DNA of 64,000 bases from Mesodorylaimus sp. YZB2_4. Lineage: Eukaryota; Nematoda; Enoplea; Dorylaimida; Dorylaimidae. The stretch's first letter is position 1, and the number at the start of each line of letters is the position of its first letter. Shown here one piece after another: positions 47,678 through 61,600 of this stretch. The notes beneath the pieces were generated by a model. The model did no database searches. It saw only the letters and a program-made list of their open reading frames with translations, and was not told the origin of the DNA. The position numbers were made by a program, and so were the translations under genes. The stretch lies in contig JASANH010000997.1 of the NCBI GenBank assembly GCA_030248295.1, forward strand, positions 186,001 to 250,000, in the 5' to 3' direction.

Positions 47678-48076
47678 ATGAGCCGCTGCTTCGCGTTCTC
47701 CAGAGTGGGGAAAGTTGTCCAGCGGAAAAACTTTACCGTGGACAAATCTGCCAACTTTTTCCGCTCGGGCCGCAGACTATGCGTTGAAACAGCGAGAAAT
47801 GAGCCTTCTCTCACGCGAGACTTCTTCAGATGGATTAGATGTTTTTCGAGAAAATGTGATGCGCAAAACGAACTATCGCGAATTGAAACTGAACTGAAAG
47901 TAGAAAACTGGCAATTACAAAACTTGGAGAACGAAATCGATGAACTTAACAAACCCCTGCCCAAATGTCTCCCAGGGCAGTTTTGGTCGCTTAGAAGTTT
48001 AATGGAATTGCCGATTCTGATCGTGCATCTAATTAGCATTCTTCTTGGTAGTGGAGTGGTCCAGAAAGTGCCGTAG
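47678..48076 (+). CDS. Hypothetical ORF with coiled-coil segment
   Basis: 132 codons from ATG. The middle reads NELSRIETELKVENWQLQNL and continues NEIDELNK, a convincing heptad-like coiled coil; a hydrophobic stretch (ELPILIVHLISILLGSG) is close to the C-terminus. The start is Arg-rich. An overlapping second frame (47715-47897) is also open, so the true exon structure is uncertain. Not recognised. Confidence 0.3.
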   Translation: MSRCFAFSRVGKVVQRKNFTVDKSANFFRSGRRLCVETARNEPSLTRDFFRWIRCFSRKCDAQNELSRIETELKVENWQLQNLENEIDELNKPLPKCLPGQFWSLRSLMELPILIVHLISILLGSGVVQKVP

Positions 48077-48543
48077 AGGTCACACAGCTAGAAATGAATG
48101 CATAAGTTTGTTCGTCGTTTTTCCCAACAGAGACAATAGTGTCACGATCAGTGCGTCGATTCCAAGAGTTACAATATACAACAAATCTCTTCCAGAAAGG
48201 AAAGCCTCTCACAAGTTTCCTGCACGCAGAAACAGGCCCCTTGAACTTACCCTTTAATTTCTCAATCTTGTAGGCCTGCCTCACGTTAGTGTGTTAACAT
48301 CAGACGGATTCATATGGGCGGCCAGCATGTGCAGCAATTTAGCCATATTCTAAATATGTCCAGGTATTTCGAGCGTATGCTCCTGATGCTAATTTGTGAC
48401 TATTTTGTAATGGGGCATTGAAGCGGTAACCACCCCCATAAACTTGAGAATTGAGATCAGTTATGGTAATGCACTAATGGTCGTGACTATCGTTACATAT
48501 TATCCCATGATAGCAATAAGGCAAATTTCGAGACCTGCACCCC

Positions 48544-48561
48544 GGGGGGGGGGGGGGGGGG
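48544..48561 (+). repeat. Mononucleotide G tract (18 G)
   Basis: Uninterrupted run of eighteen G directly preceded by CCCC. Confidence 0.98.
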
Positions 48562-51500
48562 AACCGTGCTTCGAAAATAAACCATGACTAGTAAATGCCC
48601 CCTTCGAAAAAAGCACGTACACCTCATTACTGTTCCTTATCATCCCTTGCCCGATATCTCGGGAAGTCTGATGAGCAGCTACGGCGAAGAAGCAGCTTTT
48701 GCGTCTTGGAACCAAGAAAGCCAATTCCAAACTGCAATTGCGCATTTGCGTCATGGACTTCAATCCAACACCGACCTCATTCATTTTCGCCCTCTAGAGC
48801 TCCCGACTAATTACCCAATGCCATGCCATTTCTACCTAGCGAACAAAGCCAGCACTAATTCCAATTCGCACCGGCTGCTCAAGCCAGGCTTTAGTTGAGA
48901 ATCTAGAATTCCAAAAGTCTGCGCCAGGTTAGTAATTTACGATCCCCTGCACTTAAATTATGATACAGGACGTATAAGCACGCTACGCCCACCTCTAACT
49001 GTACTCGCAATCAGCCATACATGAACAAGAGGCAAATCCGTTTAATACCTCCAACCTACCTCCAGCTCCCGAACCAGTTTGTGCGGCTGCCCCTCCGGTC
49101 GTTGCCCCAGCAGAGGCCGATTCTGGCGCTGAAGTATCGCCTTTGCGAAGGAATTTTAACATTTCTGATCAAGCACTGACGATGAGTATAGTAAATCGGC
49201 AAGAAATCAGAGGCCAAACAGGTCGCAGGTGATTCGCTGACTAAGAGAGGCTCGAGCGTGTGGCTGTAACGGCAAGACTACAAGTTAAAATCAAGGGTCT
49301 CAATGTGAATAAATGCCAGCCCGCCTGGTTTCTGGATTTTAGATTAGTGAACGTTATCCTCAGGTTTTAGAGAATGGCCTAAACTGCGACCGTCTTCACA
49401 ATAGTTCCGTATCAAGTATCGGCGAAGCACGTCTTATTGGAGAATGCCTCCATTCGTGCTTGCTCCTTCGCTTGGACGGATGAATGATTTGGACGGGAAG
49501 CAGTGACAGGAACACGAAAAGCTCGCAGGCTCGAGGCTAGCCTTGAAACGTAAAACAAGATAACGAAACTCGGGTCGCACACGCCTATAAGTATTGGTCG
49601 GTGGGAAGGGCTGGAGGGAACGAATGATCTCCTTATCGTGTATGCAAAGGAATTCTTAGCTGCTGATTCGTAGCCGGCGGCGAAGGACGAGTTCGCTCAA
49701 TACAATATTTTAATGACAGGCCGAGGCTGTCTTGCAAACTAACTGGCATGAATCCCGCGATTGACGCAATCTGGCAAATCCGATATTGAACTGGTCCTTG
49801 CCAACTCGAGTAGTCTCCACGAATCGACTAAATCGCTGAGTTTGGTCTCGAGACTCGTTCAACTGCGCAATAATCACCTATGGCCAAATTTAGTGTCCTC
49901 TCTTCGTCAGCCCGGATAGACGATTGATTTGCGTCGCCTGTACCCTCGTCGAGAGTATAATAGATGGCGGACGAGGTAGAGTCGAAGTTTTCGCCTCCCG
50001 TTTAAAAGTGAAAACCAGTCGACGGGTTATTGGAGTTGTAAAAATAAATGTCGTAAAGGAACTGGTTTTTAGGGGCTTATATGGGCAACCTGAAACGGGG
50101 ACTGCCAACGCGCAATATTTCAATGTCCCACCCCGCACGGGAGGCAACGCAAGTTCGATTTGGACGGTTCGTTCTCGTTGTTCGAAGCAAAGCTCACGCT
50201 CGATTTCACCTTCGTAACTAACGACTGGGATATATATAGGGCCTGAACGTTTACATTAAAACTAGCCGCATTCGGCTTTCGAAAAAGGAATTGGCTTCTG
50301 GCAAGCATGTGTAACAAGAACTGACTAGCTACCTATAAAGAAGATATGTTGGCACAAAGATAGCCATTAGGCCGGAACCCTTTCAGCAACGCGTGAAAAT
50401 AGGCGCCGTCTAGGAGACTGCCCGTATACCGCAAGGCTATCCTGGCTCGAGCCTCGACCAAGTTCCAAGCCTAGAAGGCGTTGACAATGGCATACATGCG
50501 AGAATGCTGCACTCGAATAAACGTCCGCTTTTTCTCTCTCGTCGTCCCGTGTTGCCCAACCTCGCCATTCCATTATATTTGTTAAAGGCACGCCCCTTTT
50601 ATGGCAATGACGACGTCAAAAGCGAATTCACAAGCATGTGCGGGCTCGGTGGATGCATTCCCTCCGGTTAGCTAGAACTGGGCACAAATGCCAACGAGTG
50701 AAAGAACAGAAACCCCCGCGGCCCTCTGCTCAAAAGGGAAAATGCGGAGGTAACACGACACGGCTTCGTTTCCAGTCTATCGATCCGTGCCCTCCTCACG
50801 AGAAGCTAGACCAGATGATAAAGGCTTACCGTACGAGGAAGCCTATTCTCGCTACTATAAATAAGCACATTGCCAGCCAGGCTAGGAAGCTTCGTAAAAG
50901 GCTAAGAGCATCAGCACGGATAACCGTCCGTGATAGCATCATGTATCAGGCAGAGGTGTCGCACCCAACTGGTGTCCTCTCGCCACATCAGTCGTGTTGC
51001 CGAACAGCAAGTGCGTGCATAAAATAAAAAGTTCTCAGCATTATTCAATAAACCAAGACAAGAGAGCCACTCGAGCCAGTGGTTACCCGGCAGCCGATAA
51101 CGGCATTAGAGTGAGGCAAGACGCGCAGAACCTTCCATTTTCGAAGCCAGGCTGAGTGGCGTTCCAAAGGAGCTGGTAACCTAGGTCGCTACTACCGCAC
51201 TGCCATCGTGCTGATTAGATTTTGCCCGCCTGAAGAGGCGTCGTCGACACGTCCCACAATCCTTCGACCCATTACATCGCCCGTAGCCTTGTCCATGTCC
51301 GCGAGCGACTAATCAAGGCGAGAACTCAAAACCGAGATTCTTGTAATTGACAACTGAAACCCGGAAATAAACATGCTTCTTTCTATGAGCTTCGACGGAG
51401 TCTATTCGTTAAAATCCGCTGGAGCTTTCCAATCGTATCACCCCCTATTTGACATTGTTTATGCATGAAAGGGGAACTGCCATGACATGCATCTATAACC

Positions 51501-53116
51501 TCCTGCTCAGACGTAAAAGGGGTTTTCTCAAAGACTTCTCCAGGAAATAGGGGCAAAGACCTCCACAGCTCAATCGCCGACTGGTGGGGAGATGTCAAAA
51601 ACCAAACCCAGATAAGTTTATTGAATGATGCTGTCGCTAGATGCAAATATCAAAACATCTTCAGCTGCCCCAAAAAAGAAATACGGTTCAGTGAGGCATT
51701 GATGAGCATCAAGCAGGGAGTGATGGGGCTATACATAGATAGTTCTCGTGTCAGGTGCTCACGCGAGTGTATGTTAGACCTAAACTACTTGATCGCATGG
51801 ATAGGAGCGGTGATCTGATGGTCATCTTTGGTTGACAGAACATGTCCCAGATCTTGATAGGTGATCAATCGCGGAAGTGCTTGAGCCTTTTTGTCCGTCA
51901 ATATTGCACTTTAAAGTCTTTGTATTCGTTGCTGTATAAAATTTTTTGTTTCCATTTTTGCTAACTGAAGAGATTGGGATGGAAGTAACACGATCCGAGA
52001 GCATGCGCTAGGCTGGTTGGATCGATGCAAGATGGGCCCCGGGAGAAAGTTTGTGCTCTTCAGAATCCTAAATCCGTCTCACTTTCTAACGAATCGAAGG
52101 AATTTTTTCGAGCAAATGGGACGGCCTCACTTTCGCATCGGGGGACCCATTCATCTCCATTCTGCTCCAAATGCGAGTAAGCGACGAGAGTAATGGCAGC
52201 CAACAACAGCTACGATGAGGTTACTATTTTTGCCAACCACTAACTGCGGCCCAGGAGCTCGTCTTTAAGCTAATGCCTTCACCGACTTAAATCTTCAGCA
52301 CACGTCAGCAAGCAGCCAAGCTAAGCAACGAGACGATTTCCCTTCCTATCCAGCTTTCCTAAGACGCCCCCTTTCAACGATTCGTGAAAATGGAGAAGCT
52401 GCTTTGCTAAAATCCAGGACAACCCACTCAATGCCACAGCCCTACATGGCAAGATGATACGCGCCGGAGCAGTCGATGACGAGTCCGACTGTTTCAGCTT
52501 CCAAATTCGTCAGCTCATTAGGGCAAGTGCCACACGGGTAAAGTCCGAGTTATGTGTCACTAGCCCATAACTCTGTCCGTCCAGCACACTTCTAATACCC
52601 AAGCACCCTACATGAGTAACCTGCGCACTCACTGTCCACCTAACGACAAAAGAAGGAGTGGCCACATGACTAGGCTCATTTTGCATTTGTCTGCTTGTCC
52701 TACAAAACTGCTAAAAACAGTACTTAAAAGCACTTGAATATTCGTACCGCTTTCGTTAGGGTCGCACTTTTTAGAGCCGCCGGCTGGTGCGTTTCCCATG
52801 ACGAACGTTCTTTGTAATTAAAATTATCAGTCGGATAAGCTGAGTTATCGACGGGATGAAGAAAATGAGGGACACCAATTGGAAAGATCCCGTAGTCACG
52901 ATTAAGATTCCGCCGAGAATGTCCAGACGACGGGATTTGAATGGAATAATGTGATCGCGGCTGTTCTATGAGGCGTGTTAATCAGTTTTACGAATTTCCA
53001 ACGTAACCTTTTAGGGGTTGAGAGTGATCTGGAGTGTGGAGAGCTTGATGGGGTATCGGGGGAAGATAGGTGAAAAAGAGCTGCTGGTCTAAAGAATAGC
53101 GTCGATGGAGAGACTA

Positions 53117-53125
53117 TAAATAGTG
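53117..53125 (+). promoter_or_regulatory. TATA-like element
   Basis: TATAAATAG about 105 bp upstream of an ATG (53222) that opens a 133-codon frame of unconvincing composition. No gene confirmed downstream. Confidence 0.2.
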
Positions 53126-55283
53126 CTCGGCTACACTAGCAGCATAATAAGGGTCGGCTGGCCGGTCGTATCCTGCCAGCAGCTTTTGCTTCTTCCAAAG
53201 CGCTGTTAGTTGCTGCTGCTGATGGTGGCGGTAGATGGAGATTTTGCCATTCAACTCTCCCACCGGCGGCCTGAATCAATTCGTCGTAGCAGAGCAGCCG
53301 ACGGAGAAAAAGAAGCGTCTCGGGTCGACGAAATGGGCCTTATTTTATTGCCTTTAGTATGGGGGAAAAGGCAGGTAGCAACCAAAGCCACGTCTTCGCC
53401 CTGTCCACGACCTGAAAACGCCAAAGCCAATACTGATTTATTACTTATCCAATGGCAGCCGATTGCTAGCCGCCCATCTAGAGTAATTATTATTACCTAC
53501 AGGAGCGGCTTTATCTCCCTCCCTCTCCCGCTCAGCAACGACGACGTCAAAGCAAAACGAACGGCTCGAAGCAACGAGCCCTTCGAAGACTGCGTAATGA
53601 GCCGGCGGCTGAACCAGCACTAGCCCTGCCTGGAACGGACTTTGGAGAACGACTACGCAAATCTCTAATGACGGGCCAAGAGGGAAGACACACACGCAGC
53701 CAAGAACAACTGTCGCACGAACAATACGACGATGAGAAACTGCTGTCTCGACTACCCCCTTACATAGCCTGCCGCGCATCACCCGTTTAGAGACACCCGA
53801 CCGAGCCTATGATTGAATGACGGCGAAACCGTGCCACATTCGCTGACTGTGGCTGCGCGATACGACAGCCCCGACCAAGTCACACATAAGAACCAAGTTC
53901 CCGCAGGGAGAATCTCATATTCGAAACTTTCCTTCCTTTCCATTAACTTGACAAGTCGATGACGCGAGGGCGACTCGAGAAATGACCACCCTTAAACTTC
54001 CAGCCACTGCCATCCAATCAGCGCTGCACGACTGCCGGAAATCGTAGAGGCCACAGCATAGCTACAAAAACAAGAAGCCAAATGGCTTCTGCGCCCATCA
54101 GCACTCGTTGCCTTCCGTGAAGACGCCCTCGTTTCTTCGAGCTTCTGGCTGTGGGTTAGGATAAGCCATGTTTTAGAAAGAGACCCAGCGCACTTTATAA
54201 AAAATGGACGCAGGCAGACTTACATTAGCGTCATTGGTGAGTCCACATGCAGTGACGATGGTCGAAGCATTGGACCTGAGGAGTTGAAGATTGGCCAAAC
54301 CAACTTTATTTGAATCCTTATAAGATTTCTGAGGTTATTTTGTCGTAATGCACAGAAAACATTGGATTTGAACCAACGTTTGTGTTGGATTAAACCCCTG
54401 TTTTTTCCTGGCAATTAGCTCCAGTCAGCCCTCTATCGCAGTGCGTATTGAAGGAACTGATTTTTGGTAGATACGTGATAACAAACGTTAATGGAGTGGT
54501 CGAGACGAAGCCAGTCAGGTAAAGAGAAAACAGAAAAAGCCTTTTAAAACAATGTCTTCAGACGACGCCGTCAGCTTCTCTGCTATGCGATAATCCGCAG
54601 CAATCAAGCACGAACCTCGAATTCGAGTTTGATATCGGGCAATGGGTTGACAAGTTGGGTTTTTGGACACGTGGACACCGTCGAGAATTCTCGCTGCTAA
54701 ACAAAGGACTAAATGCCCGAGGCGAACATTTTAGAGACGTAATAAGTTTAGAGACGGTAATAAATTGTGTCCAACTATATCTAGGTACATATGACCACTA
54801 TGTCATCATGTCTTCCTGGTTAGTGCTACTCTGATTCATTAATCGCCGTGCCTACATGTTACACGATTGGTCACTTTGATCAGAGACCCCCACACACCCA
54901 AAACAACTAGAATAACTCTGCATGCGCTCTCCCTGATGCAATTCCGGCACTCGTCCCTATAAACTCAAGGATGGGGCTACTGCAGTTGTCTTGGAACCAT
55001 GACCTGATAACTTGCCAGCAACTCATGTTTACAGCAGATTGTGTCGCAGCAGGTGCATGCGAAACACAGGGCGCAGGGAGAATACAGTGCAAACCCAGCG
55101 CATGAAAATAGGGTGTTTGATCTCACTTTTTGTGCACGCATTTTTCATTGTTAGAAGTCACAGAGGAATGGATATGAATACTAGAAAAAGCAGAAATGAA
55201 ACTTTGAAGTTGTAAGGCCCAAGTCCGAGCTAGCAGCCGTTTTCATTCCTCATGTTGCTTCTTTAAAATCCCACACCTCGCCC

Positions 55284-55844
55284 TCATTTTCTGTCCTTAC
55301 CATAGCGCCTATGACGAGCACGGCCGTTTGTTTGCCGACTGCAAGTGCTGCTAGTTTTCTTTACCACCTCGTCAGTTACTTGCCGCTCCAATAAGACTGG
55401 CGTGTAGTTCGAAAGAGCGTACGTCGAGGAGCAGTTAAAATGAATTCCATCAAGGCTTCCACTATTCGGATAAGACATTTGGATCGGGTGTCTAGCTTGA
55501 GCGGAAGTACACGGGTAAACGCTGTCATCGCTCTCCATGGGAATGGGTTCCGCTGGCTGGTAGCCCATGTTGGATGACGACGGCCATTGATAGCAGACAC
55601 CCAGGTTTGGATACGCTAAACTTGCAGTCGACTGCTGTCGCTGGATAAGCCATTGCTGAGCTAAAAGGAGCACCTGACTCGACCCAGTTGGGATGACCAT
55701 TGGTGCAGAATATGGAGGGGCCATGGGATAGGGGCTCGCAGAAAAATGAGGCAGTTGATGGTGCTGCACATTCGATGAAGTGCAGGATGGAGTGCCATTT
55801 CCATCCAGGGCATAATGTTCGCTATCACAGTCTTGGTATTCCAT
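55284..55844 (-). CDS. Ser/Pro/Gln-rich exon, possible transcription regulator
   Basis: Starts MEYQDCDSEHYALDGNGTP and is open for 186 codons. Composition is rich in Ser, Pro, Tyr, Gln and His (HHQLPHFSASPYPMAPPY), like an activation or disordered region, and it ends in a basic stretch NGRARHRRYG. A good donor (TATG|GTAAGG) after codon 183 suggests splicing to an exon further left (coding end 55295); without splicing it ends 11 nt later at a stop (55284). An acceptor (TCGTTTTTAG) precedes the exon near 55887, so the start may lie upstream. No DNA-binding domain was found in the neighbouring sequence. Assignment to any family would be guesswork. Confidence 0.45.
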   Translation of the reverse strand: MEYQDCDSEHYALDGNGTPSCTSSNVQHHQLPHFSASPYPMAPPYSAPMVIPTGSSQVLLLAQQWLIQRQQSTASLAYPNLGVCYQWPSSSNMGYQPAEPIPMESDDSVYPCTSAQARHPIQMSYPNSGSLDGIHFNCSSTYALSNYTPVLLERQVTDEVVKKTSSTCSRQTNGRARHRRYGKDRK

Positions 55845-58604
55845 ATTTGACCGAAGTTTTGGCACGCACCCCAAAACACGAGGCTAAAAACGAGTGCCAC
55901 CCGCCGGCACACCGGCTGCCTACACATACAATAACAATTATCAGGTAAAAATGGAAACGAATTCAGGACGTGGATGGCATGGAGTTGACGTGCTTGTAAC
56001 CAGATCCGTCGTCGCAAACTGGATCGTAAACTGGACTAACTCACATCTAGTCAAATATGGCTGATCGTACGTAGTTCGGTATCAGGCACCACTGTCGCGT
56101 CTCCTATTAACGACTGACGGCAAGTCCCTGAACCAGTACTAATAGTTAACGCCGTTATCCTCTCCTATCCTCCCTTATCAGACACGACTCCAATTGTTAA
56201 TCCTTTTCAAAACTTTTGCCTGACTAGTTGCAAAAGTACAGCACATGAAAATTTCACACCCTTCGCTTTGGCTGTAATAGCCGAGCCACTCCGAGCCTGC
56301 TTTCACAGGATAGACGATTCGTAGATGTACAATATTTCGGAACGCGTCAAGCCTTCCCCTTTTCCACGTGACAATACAACGAGGTCAGCAACGGGTTCAT
56401 GAAACGAGCAAATAAATGGACCCCCAGTCGACGACGCAAGTTAAACAAGGAAGCATAATTCGGCAGTAGCCTCACAACGCCACTAGACCGAAGGACCAGA
56501 ACTAAAATAGCCTTAACCAAAAAACTCAGTGATGTCCAACAAAAACGAGGCCCGAGTCCGGATCCAACATCAGCACAGCCAACATCTGATTACGGATAAG
56601 CCATAGCTATAAGCACACAGCACTGGCTGCTGGTGTCAATCACCAGCTCCAACCAGCGTGACGTTTATAAACGTGGAGTACATATGGAGTGCGTAGGAAT
56701 GGGCAGCAACATGGAAGCGGCATTCGATAACAAAATATGGTCGTTGCCATGCTGGCCAGTAAGCTAGACCGAATCTGGGTTCAGGTACACATCTTAAAGA
56801 AAATCGATATGAAGGAATGTGTGCGGGTCGAAGGTGAATAATTGTACTAGGGTGCCTTCTGAAACAATTAGCCGCTGAACTATATTGGAGTTGGAAAAGC
56901 CGTAATATCGATCCGTACATCATCAGACTGGTCTCGGAACTGCCAAGCAAAAACAAATCGTCCGCTTTTACTGAATCCACTTATCAAACCATCTTTGTCC
57001 CACGAACGAAGTGCGAGACGTTCATGCTTTAGTCATACAGCCATACACGTGCACTTATTATCCCCCATTATTGAGGCTAATCGCAGGTCAAGTTGTACGT
57101 AGCATTTACGTCAGTGACAGGGAAAACCTTACTTACATGATTTGGTTTGTAAAAGAATCTCCTTGGCTGTCATTATGGTCGCACAGTACGTATGAGAACG
57201 CTTCGAAACACACTCAGACCAGTGATAGCGCGAACTATTGTACTGTTGGAAAAAGACGTGAGGTGAAAATTTCCGACGCGAGCTATCAGTCCAGTGTCAC
57301 CAGCACAAATAATGCATCCACGACGGATTGGTACGTGATCTACAAAGCACTAAACAAGTATTTTTAGCAGCCGCTTGAAAATAAAAGGAATGAACACAGT
57401 CTATTTTTGGCTTCTTGGTCGATATTCTCAGTCGATTAAAAGGAGGCAAATCAGCGATGCCTACAGGTCCAGCATAATCCTATGCCATACCACCTGCCGT
57501 ATACTTACCATTGCTAAACAGAATCTGATTAGGCTCTGGATCGAAGAGGATTCGCCTCGAGCGTTGCCGTGTTGGGGCCTATAAAAAGTAACAAGTTGTG
57601 AAAATAAGACAATTAGGCCTTCGAACATGTAATACTATCTACTACTACGAGTATAGGCAGCTAACACTAGCACATCCCTCGGCACAAACCCTATGTCAGC
57701 TGCTTTGTACTCGCACCAAGAATCTAGGCCCGAAGGAAGCGTGGAGTTGTTCTCTCCACTGAAGACAATGCTGAGAAAACGAATCCAGTCAGTCCCGTTT
57801 CTGGCACTTCCTAATCTCTTACAATAAAATAAAGACCCCGAAGAGAAGCAACTCAACAAGCGTTTGTTCACTCCGACACCTTCTCAAAAACCAGAATGCA
57901 GAGACGAATGAGCAGAGAAGGTGGACGGGCGAAAATGGAAAAACTACACGGATGACTGCATTTAAAGCTTTTGTGCTTTTCGCACTCCTCGCTTTCGCTA
58001 TGCGCCTCGGGACTCAGGCTGAACATAAACTTCAAACAGCTACATATACAAAAATAGAAACATTTTTTCTTCGTCTTCTTTGGCTTCACGGGCCTCGTAT
58101 TTCTTAGTTGCCTAGAGCGCACTCGCAGCGACCACGATCATGCCCGTACACAATACCTCGTCTCGATAAGACTGTTTGCCAGCTCGGTGTCCGCACATCC
58201 GAGTGACAGCGGAGAAAAATAAAACTAAAACTTGTTAAAATGACAGGCGCCAATCCGGAAACTTGATATCGATCGACCAACACCTGAAGTTGACACCAGT
58301 TTGTACTTGGCGCTTCACCAAGCTCGAGTAGGACTCGAAAGCATCGAGCCCGAACCACAGAATCAACTGACTGCCACTGACAAACACTCTGACGACTGGT
58401 TGCATGTAACGTTATTGCCACATAAAACAAGCCTTAGCTTCTCTGATCTTACAAGTCATCTTATAAAAACCCTTATTTCACGAAAAAGTTTTAGCGATCA
58501 CGGTTTCAGCTTAACCTACGATTAGTCTAAAACACAAAACTCTAACACCCATCTCATATTAGTTTTAAGCATTTGAACCTCTCCTCAAACCGCATTCAAT
58601 CTAC
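55845..58604. other. Intergenic, nothing recognised
   Basis: About 2.8 kb. Open frames on both strands (for example 57011-57367 +) lack start context, splice sites and similarity. Confidence 0.5.
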
Positions 58605-61600
58605 CTAATTACAGGATGTGCAATGCGCATGAAAACACTTCGGATCACTTGTGAAATCCATTGGAATCGACTTCAAATCATCCTTGACATGGAAGTGCCC
58701 ACGGCCATCGACGCAAACGACCAGCGAGGCAGCTTTATCGCAAAAGGCGAATCTCTTTTTAAAAAAGCGAAATAAAGTGTGCATATGAGCCTATCTTTAG
58801 ACCACGCAGATTCTTACCCGTTTCCCCAACAGCGGTAGCTCAAAGTGAGGCAGACCTCGATAGTGCCGCTCTGCGAATACGTAGAAAAAGCCGTCTTTGT
58901 CAAACAACGAAGGATCTGAGCGAAGCATGTGCCAACGAATTTCCGAGTCGTAATTTAGCATAGCATTCTCTAAATTGGCCAATATTCCATCTTCGATAAC
59001 CTTCAAGGTTGGGTCGCTACCCAAAAGTTCTTGCAGCTGGATGTGAGCGTCCGAATTCCCGTCCTGAAATGAGAATAGTCGAACAAGCAGTTTCAAATGC
59101 ACTGCAGTGATCTTACCAACCGACCACATGGTTCAACGTGGCGTTTCAGGCAGTCTTCGAGCAACATTTTCCCAGATTCGATTATATTCCGAATATCATC
59201 TGTCTAAAAATCTTTTTTGTCACAAGTAAGAGCGACAGCAATCTCATCGTCAGCACATCCAATTTACCATACGCATTGGCTTTTCGGGAGCATCAACTTG
59301 AGTTTTAAGCGAAAAATCATCAAATAAATGATCGATTTTGAAAATACCCAAACATGATTTCACGTGATCGAACCGATGGTCCACTATCGACGTGCTCTTC
59401 AGTTTCTCTTGAATCTGCGCTTTGACCGTGTCGAAGAAATCCTCCGAATAGCCAGCTGAAATTAAAATATAAAACTAGACGAACAAATAAGAAAAAGCTA
59501 ATGAGGTGTCATATAAAATTAGCATAAAATCTGTCCTCACTTGATGGACAATACTTTTCTACAATCTTGGATGCCTCGTCGTCTAAAGTACTATTTTTGG
59601 AACTGTCCGACTCGTGGCTAAACCAAATTACGTTCCCGTGGACCGTGCGGCCATCCACAGCCAACTGCACAGGCACACTGAAACGGTATTTCAACTGACA
59701 CAGCAAGTCAAACCTAGAAGAAAAAAAAACGAACCTTAGACCTGAGTTATCGTATTCAAAATCGTGGAAGTGCTTTCGTTTGGTAAAGCACCAGCAGGAG
59801 TCCGTGGCTGGCGTCAAGGTGTGATCGCCCTGACGATATTCAATGTTGCCATCAGCCAGCTGTTGCCTTAATTGCCGCCTGAGTAAAACAAATGACTGAA
59901 ACAGCCAAAGCAAGAATGAAGTCTATCCTGCCTGAAATCCTCTCCGCAATGCTGGCACGTTACGATCTTCTCATTTTCAGCCGCAGTCACCAACTCGAGG
60001 CACCGCATGCACCGCCATAAACGCTTCTCCGTCGAAGCTAGCAAAATTTCGAGTCGACTTTCATCGAAAGAAGAAAAACTAGGTTCAAGTACTACGTATT
60101 CAATGCAAAAATGCTGTCCATACCAAGTTCCCGCTTGTACCCCTGCGCTGCCAAGTACTCAATTTCTAATGCTGGGCGAACATTGTTTTTTCGCACTGCT
60201 TCGTCCTCAAAAGCGAACACGTAATCGCGTAAGTAATCAGGCTAAAAATACGAGAACAGTCAATAATATTAAAAATACACTTGCTGTGAATTTCGCCGTT
60301 GGAGGCATCTGAAATCCTATGGCAAGGAGGGTGGGAAGGAGCCAGGGGGTGTAAGGAAAGGCTCCTCAGTGAGATTGGGCTCTCCCGACCATTTGTCCAT
60401 CCCATTTGGCAGGCCTGTGTGGTGTGGACCAAGCTTTAGCCGGACCTGTGCTTGTTCACTCTCATGGACCCTTTACGATCGTCGTTTCTCTAGAGTTATT
60501 TTTGGAAGAGCCCAGGAGTTGACACCAGTGCAGGACTTGGTTTGTCTACGGATATGTCTGAGGGTAAGATCCAGGACTGTTGAGATGTCGTCGTGCATTG
60601 CAGTGCTCGCAAAGGATCTTCTGATGTTGACTGTGTGATCGAAAATGGAGCTGGTCGCCAGCGTGGGCATCTTAGGAAAGGGAGCATTCAACAGTAGCTA
60701 GGCCAGTGTATCATTACGCCGAACAGTTGTAGTGATATTGATAAGTCTATAACTGGTCCTCATTTGCATAGGCACTAACCTGTTTTCTACTAACCTTGAC
60801 GTGTGTATGTCAGTGTCAGTCTGTGTTCTGCCGCCGACAAGAACAGACCATTGTGCCTGCCTCGCCTTCAATCGTTAGACCTGCACCCTAGTCGAACCCC
60901 TACCCCGTGGCAGGCAAATATTCTACACAGTTGCAGGCAGGGGGGCACGGCGTCACGCCTAAGGGGTTACTTCAGGAAACGGGATCTCAGTGATCGATAC
61001 TCTGCAGGGCACGCCTTTCTACCAGGCTCAGAGCTACACATAGAAGATCTTGGACTGCTCGCTTGTAATCAGACCGAGCCCGCCGCCACGTGAGTGCCGT
61101 CGGGCATACTGTCGTACCGTAAGTCACAACGCAAAAATCATTGCTTACCTTGAAAAATTTTCCATCGCAAACTACGCAGTAGCCTTCTTTGTCGAAATTT
61201 ATGTATTCTTCTAGCGCACGATCGTGACCAGTCCCATATCCCCACACAGATTCGATCCAGGCACGAGGAAGGCGAACAAGGCCAATCTTGTCTCCATCAT
61301 CAGTTGCCGACGCCACCATGGCTACCTTGCTACTTCGGTTCCTATCCGCCCATGCCATGACCAACGGCGATACTTTCAGTCCCTCCCAGTTGAGGCATTT
61401 GCTCGACTCTGTGAGGAATGGAAGGAATGCTTGAATGGATGGAGGTTGGCCAACGTCTACGAACAAGATCGGCCGACGGAGGACATTGGCTAATACGGCT
61501 AAATCGACAACGGAAACCGACTCGGTGGCAGAATTTGATTCAATGCATTGAACTAGATTCAAGCACTCTGCTTCGATGGCGTTGGATCGTCGCATATACT

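Larger units (their letters stand above)
46760..55283. other. Large region without recognised genes
   Basis: About 8.5 kb. I found no homology to a known family. Contents seen: one coiled-coil-like frame (47678-48076), an 18-G tract (48544-48561) and a TATA-like TATAAATAG at 53117. Frames at 49924-50217, 50638-51027, 51383-51646 and 53222-53623 are open but lack splice, composition or similarity support. Confidence 0.5.

Noticed and set aside
53222-53623. 133-codon frame downstream of TATAAATAG
   Set aside because: Composition looks random and no splice sites, domain or similarity were seen; the TATA-like element alone is not enough.
54907-55092. Homeodomain-like WFQDN in a minus-strand frame
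   Set aside because: The motif is isolated; the rest of the helix 3 signature and the flanking helices are absent.
57011-57367. 118-codon + strand frame
   Set aside because: The start is not supported, there is no domain, signal peptide or neighbouring exon.
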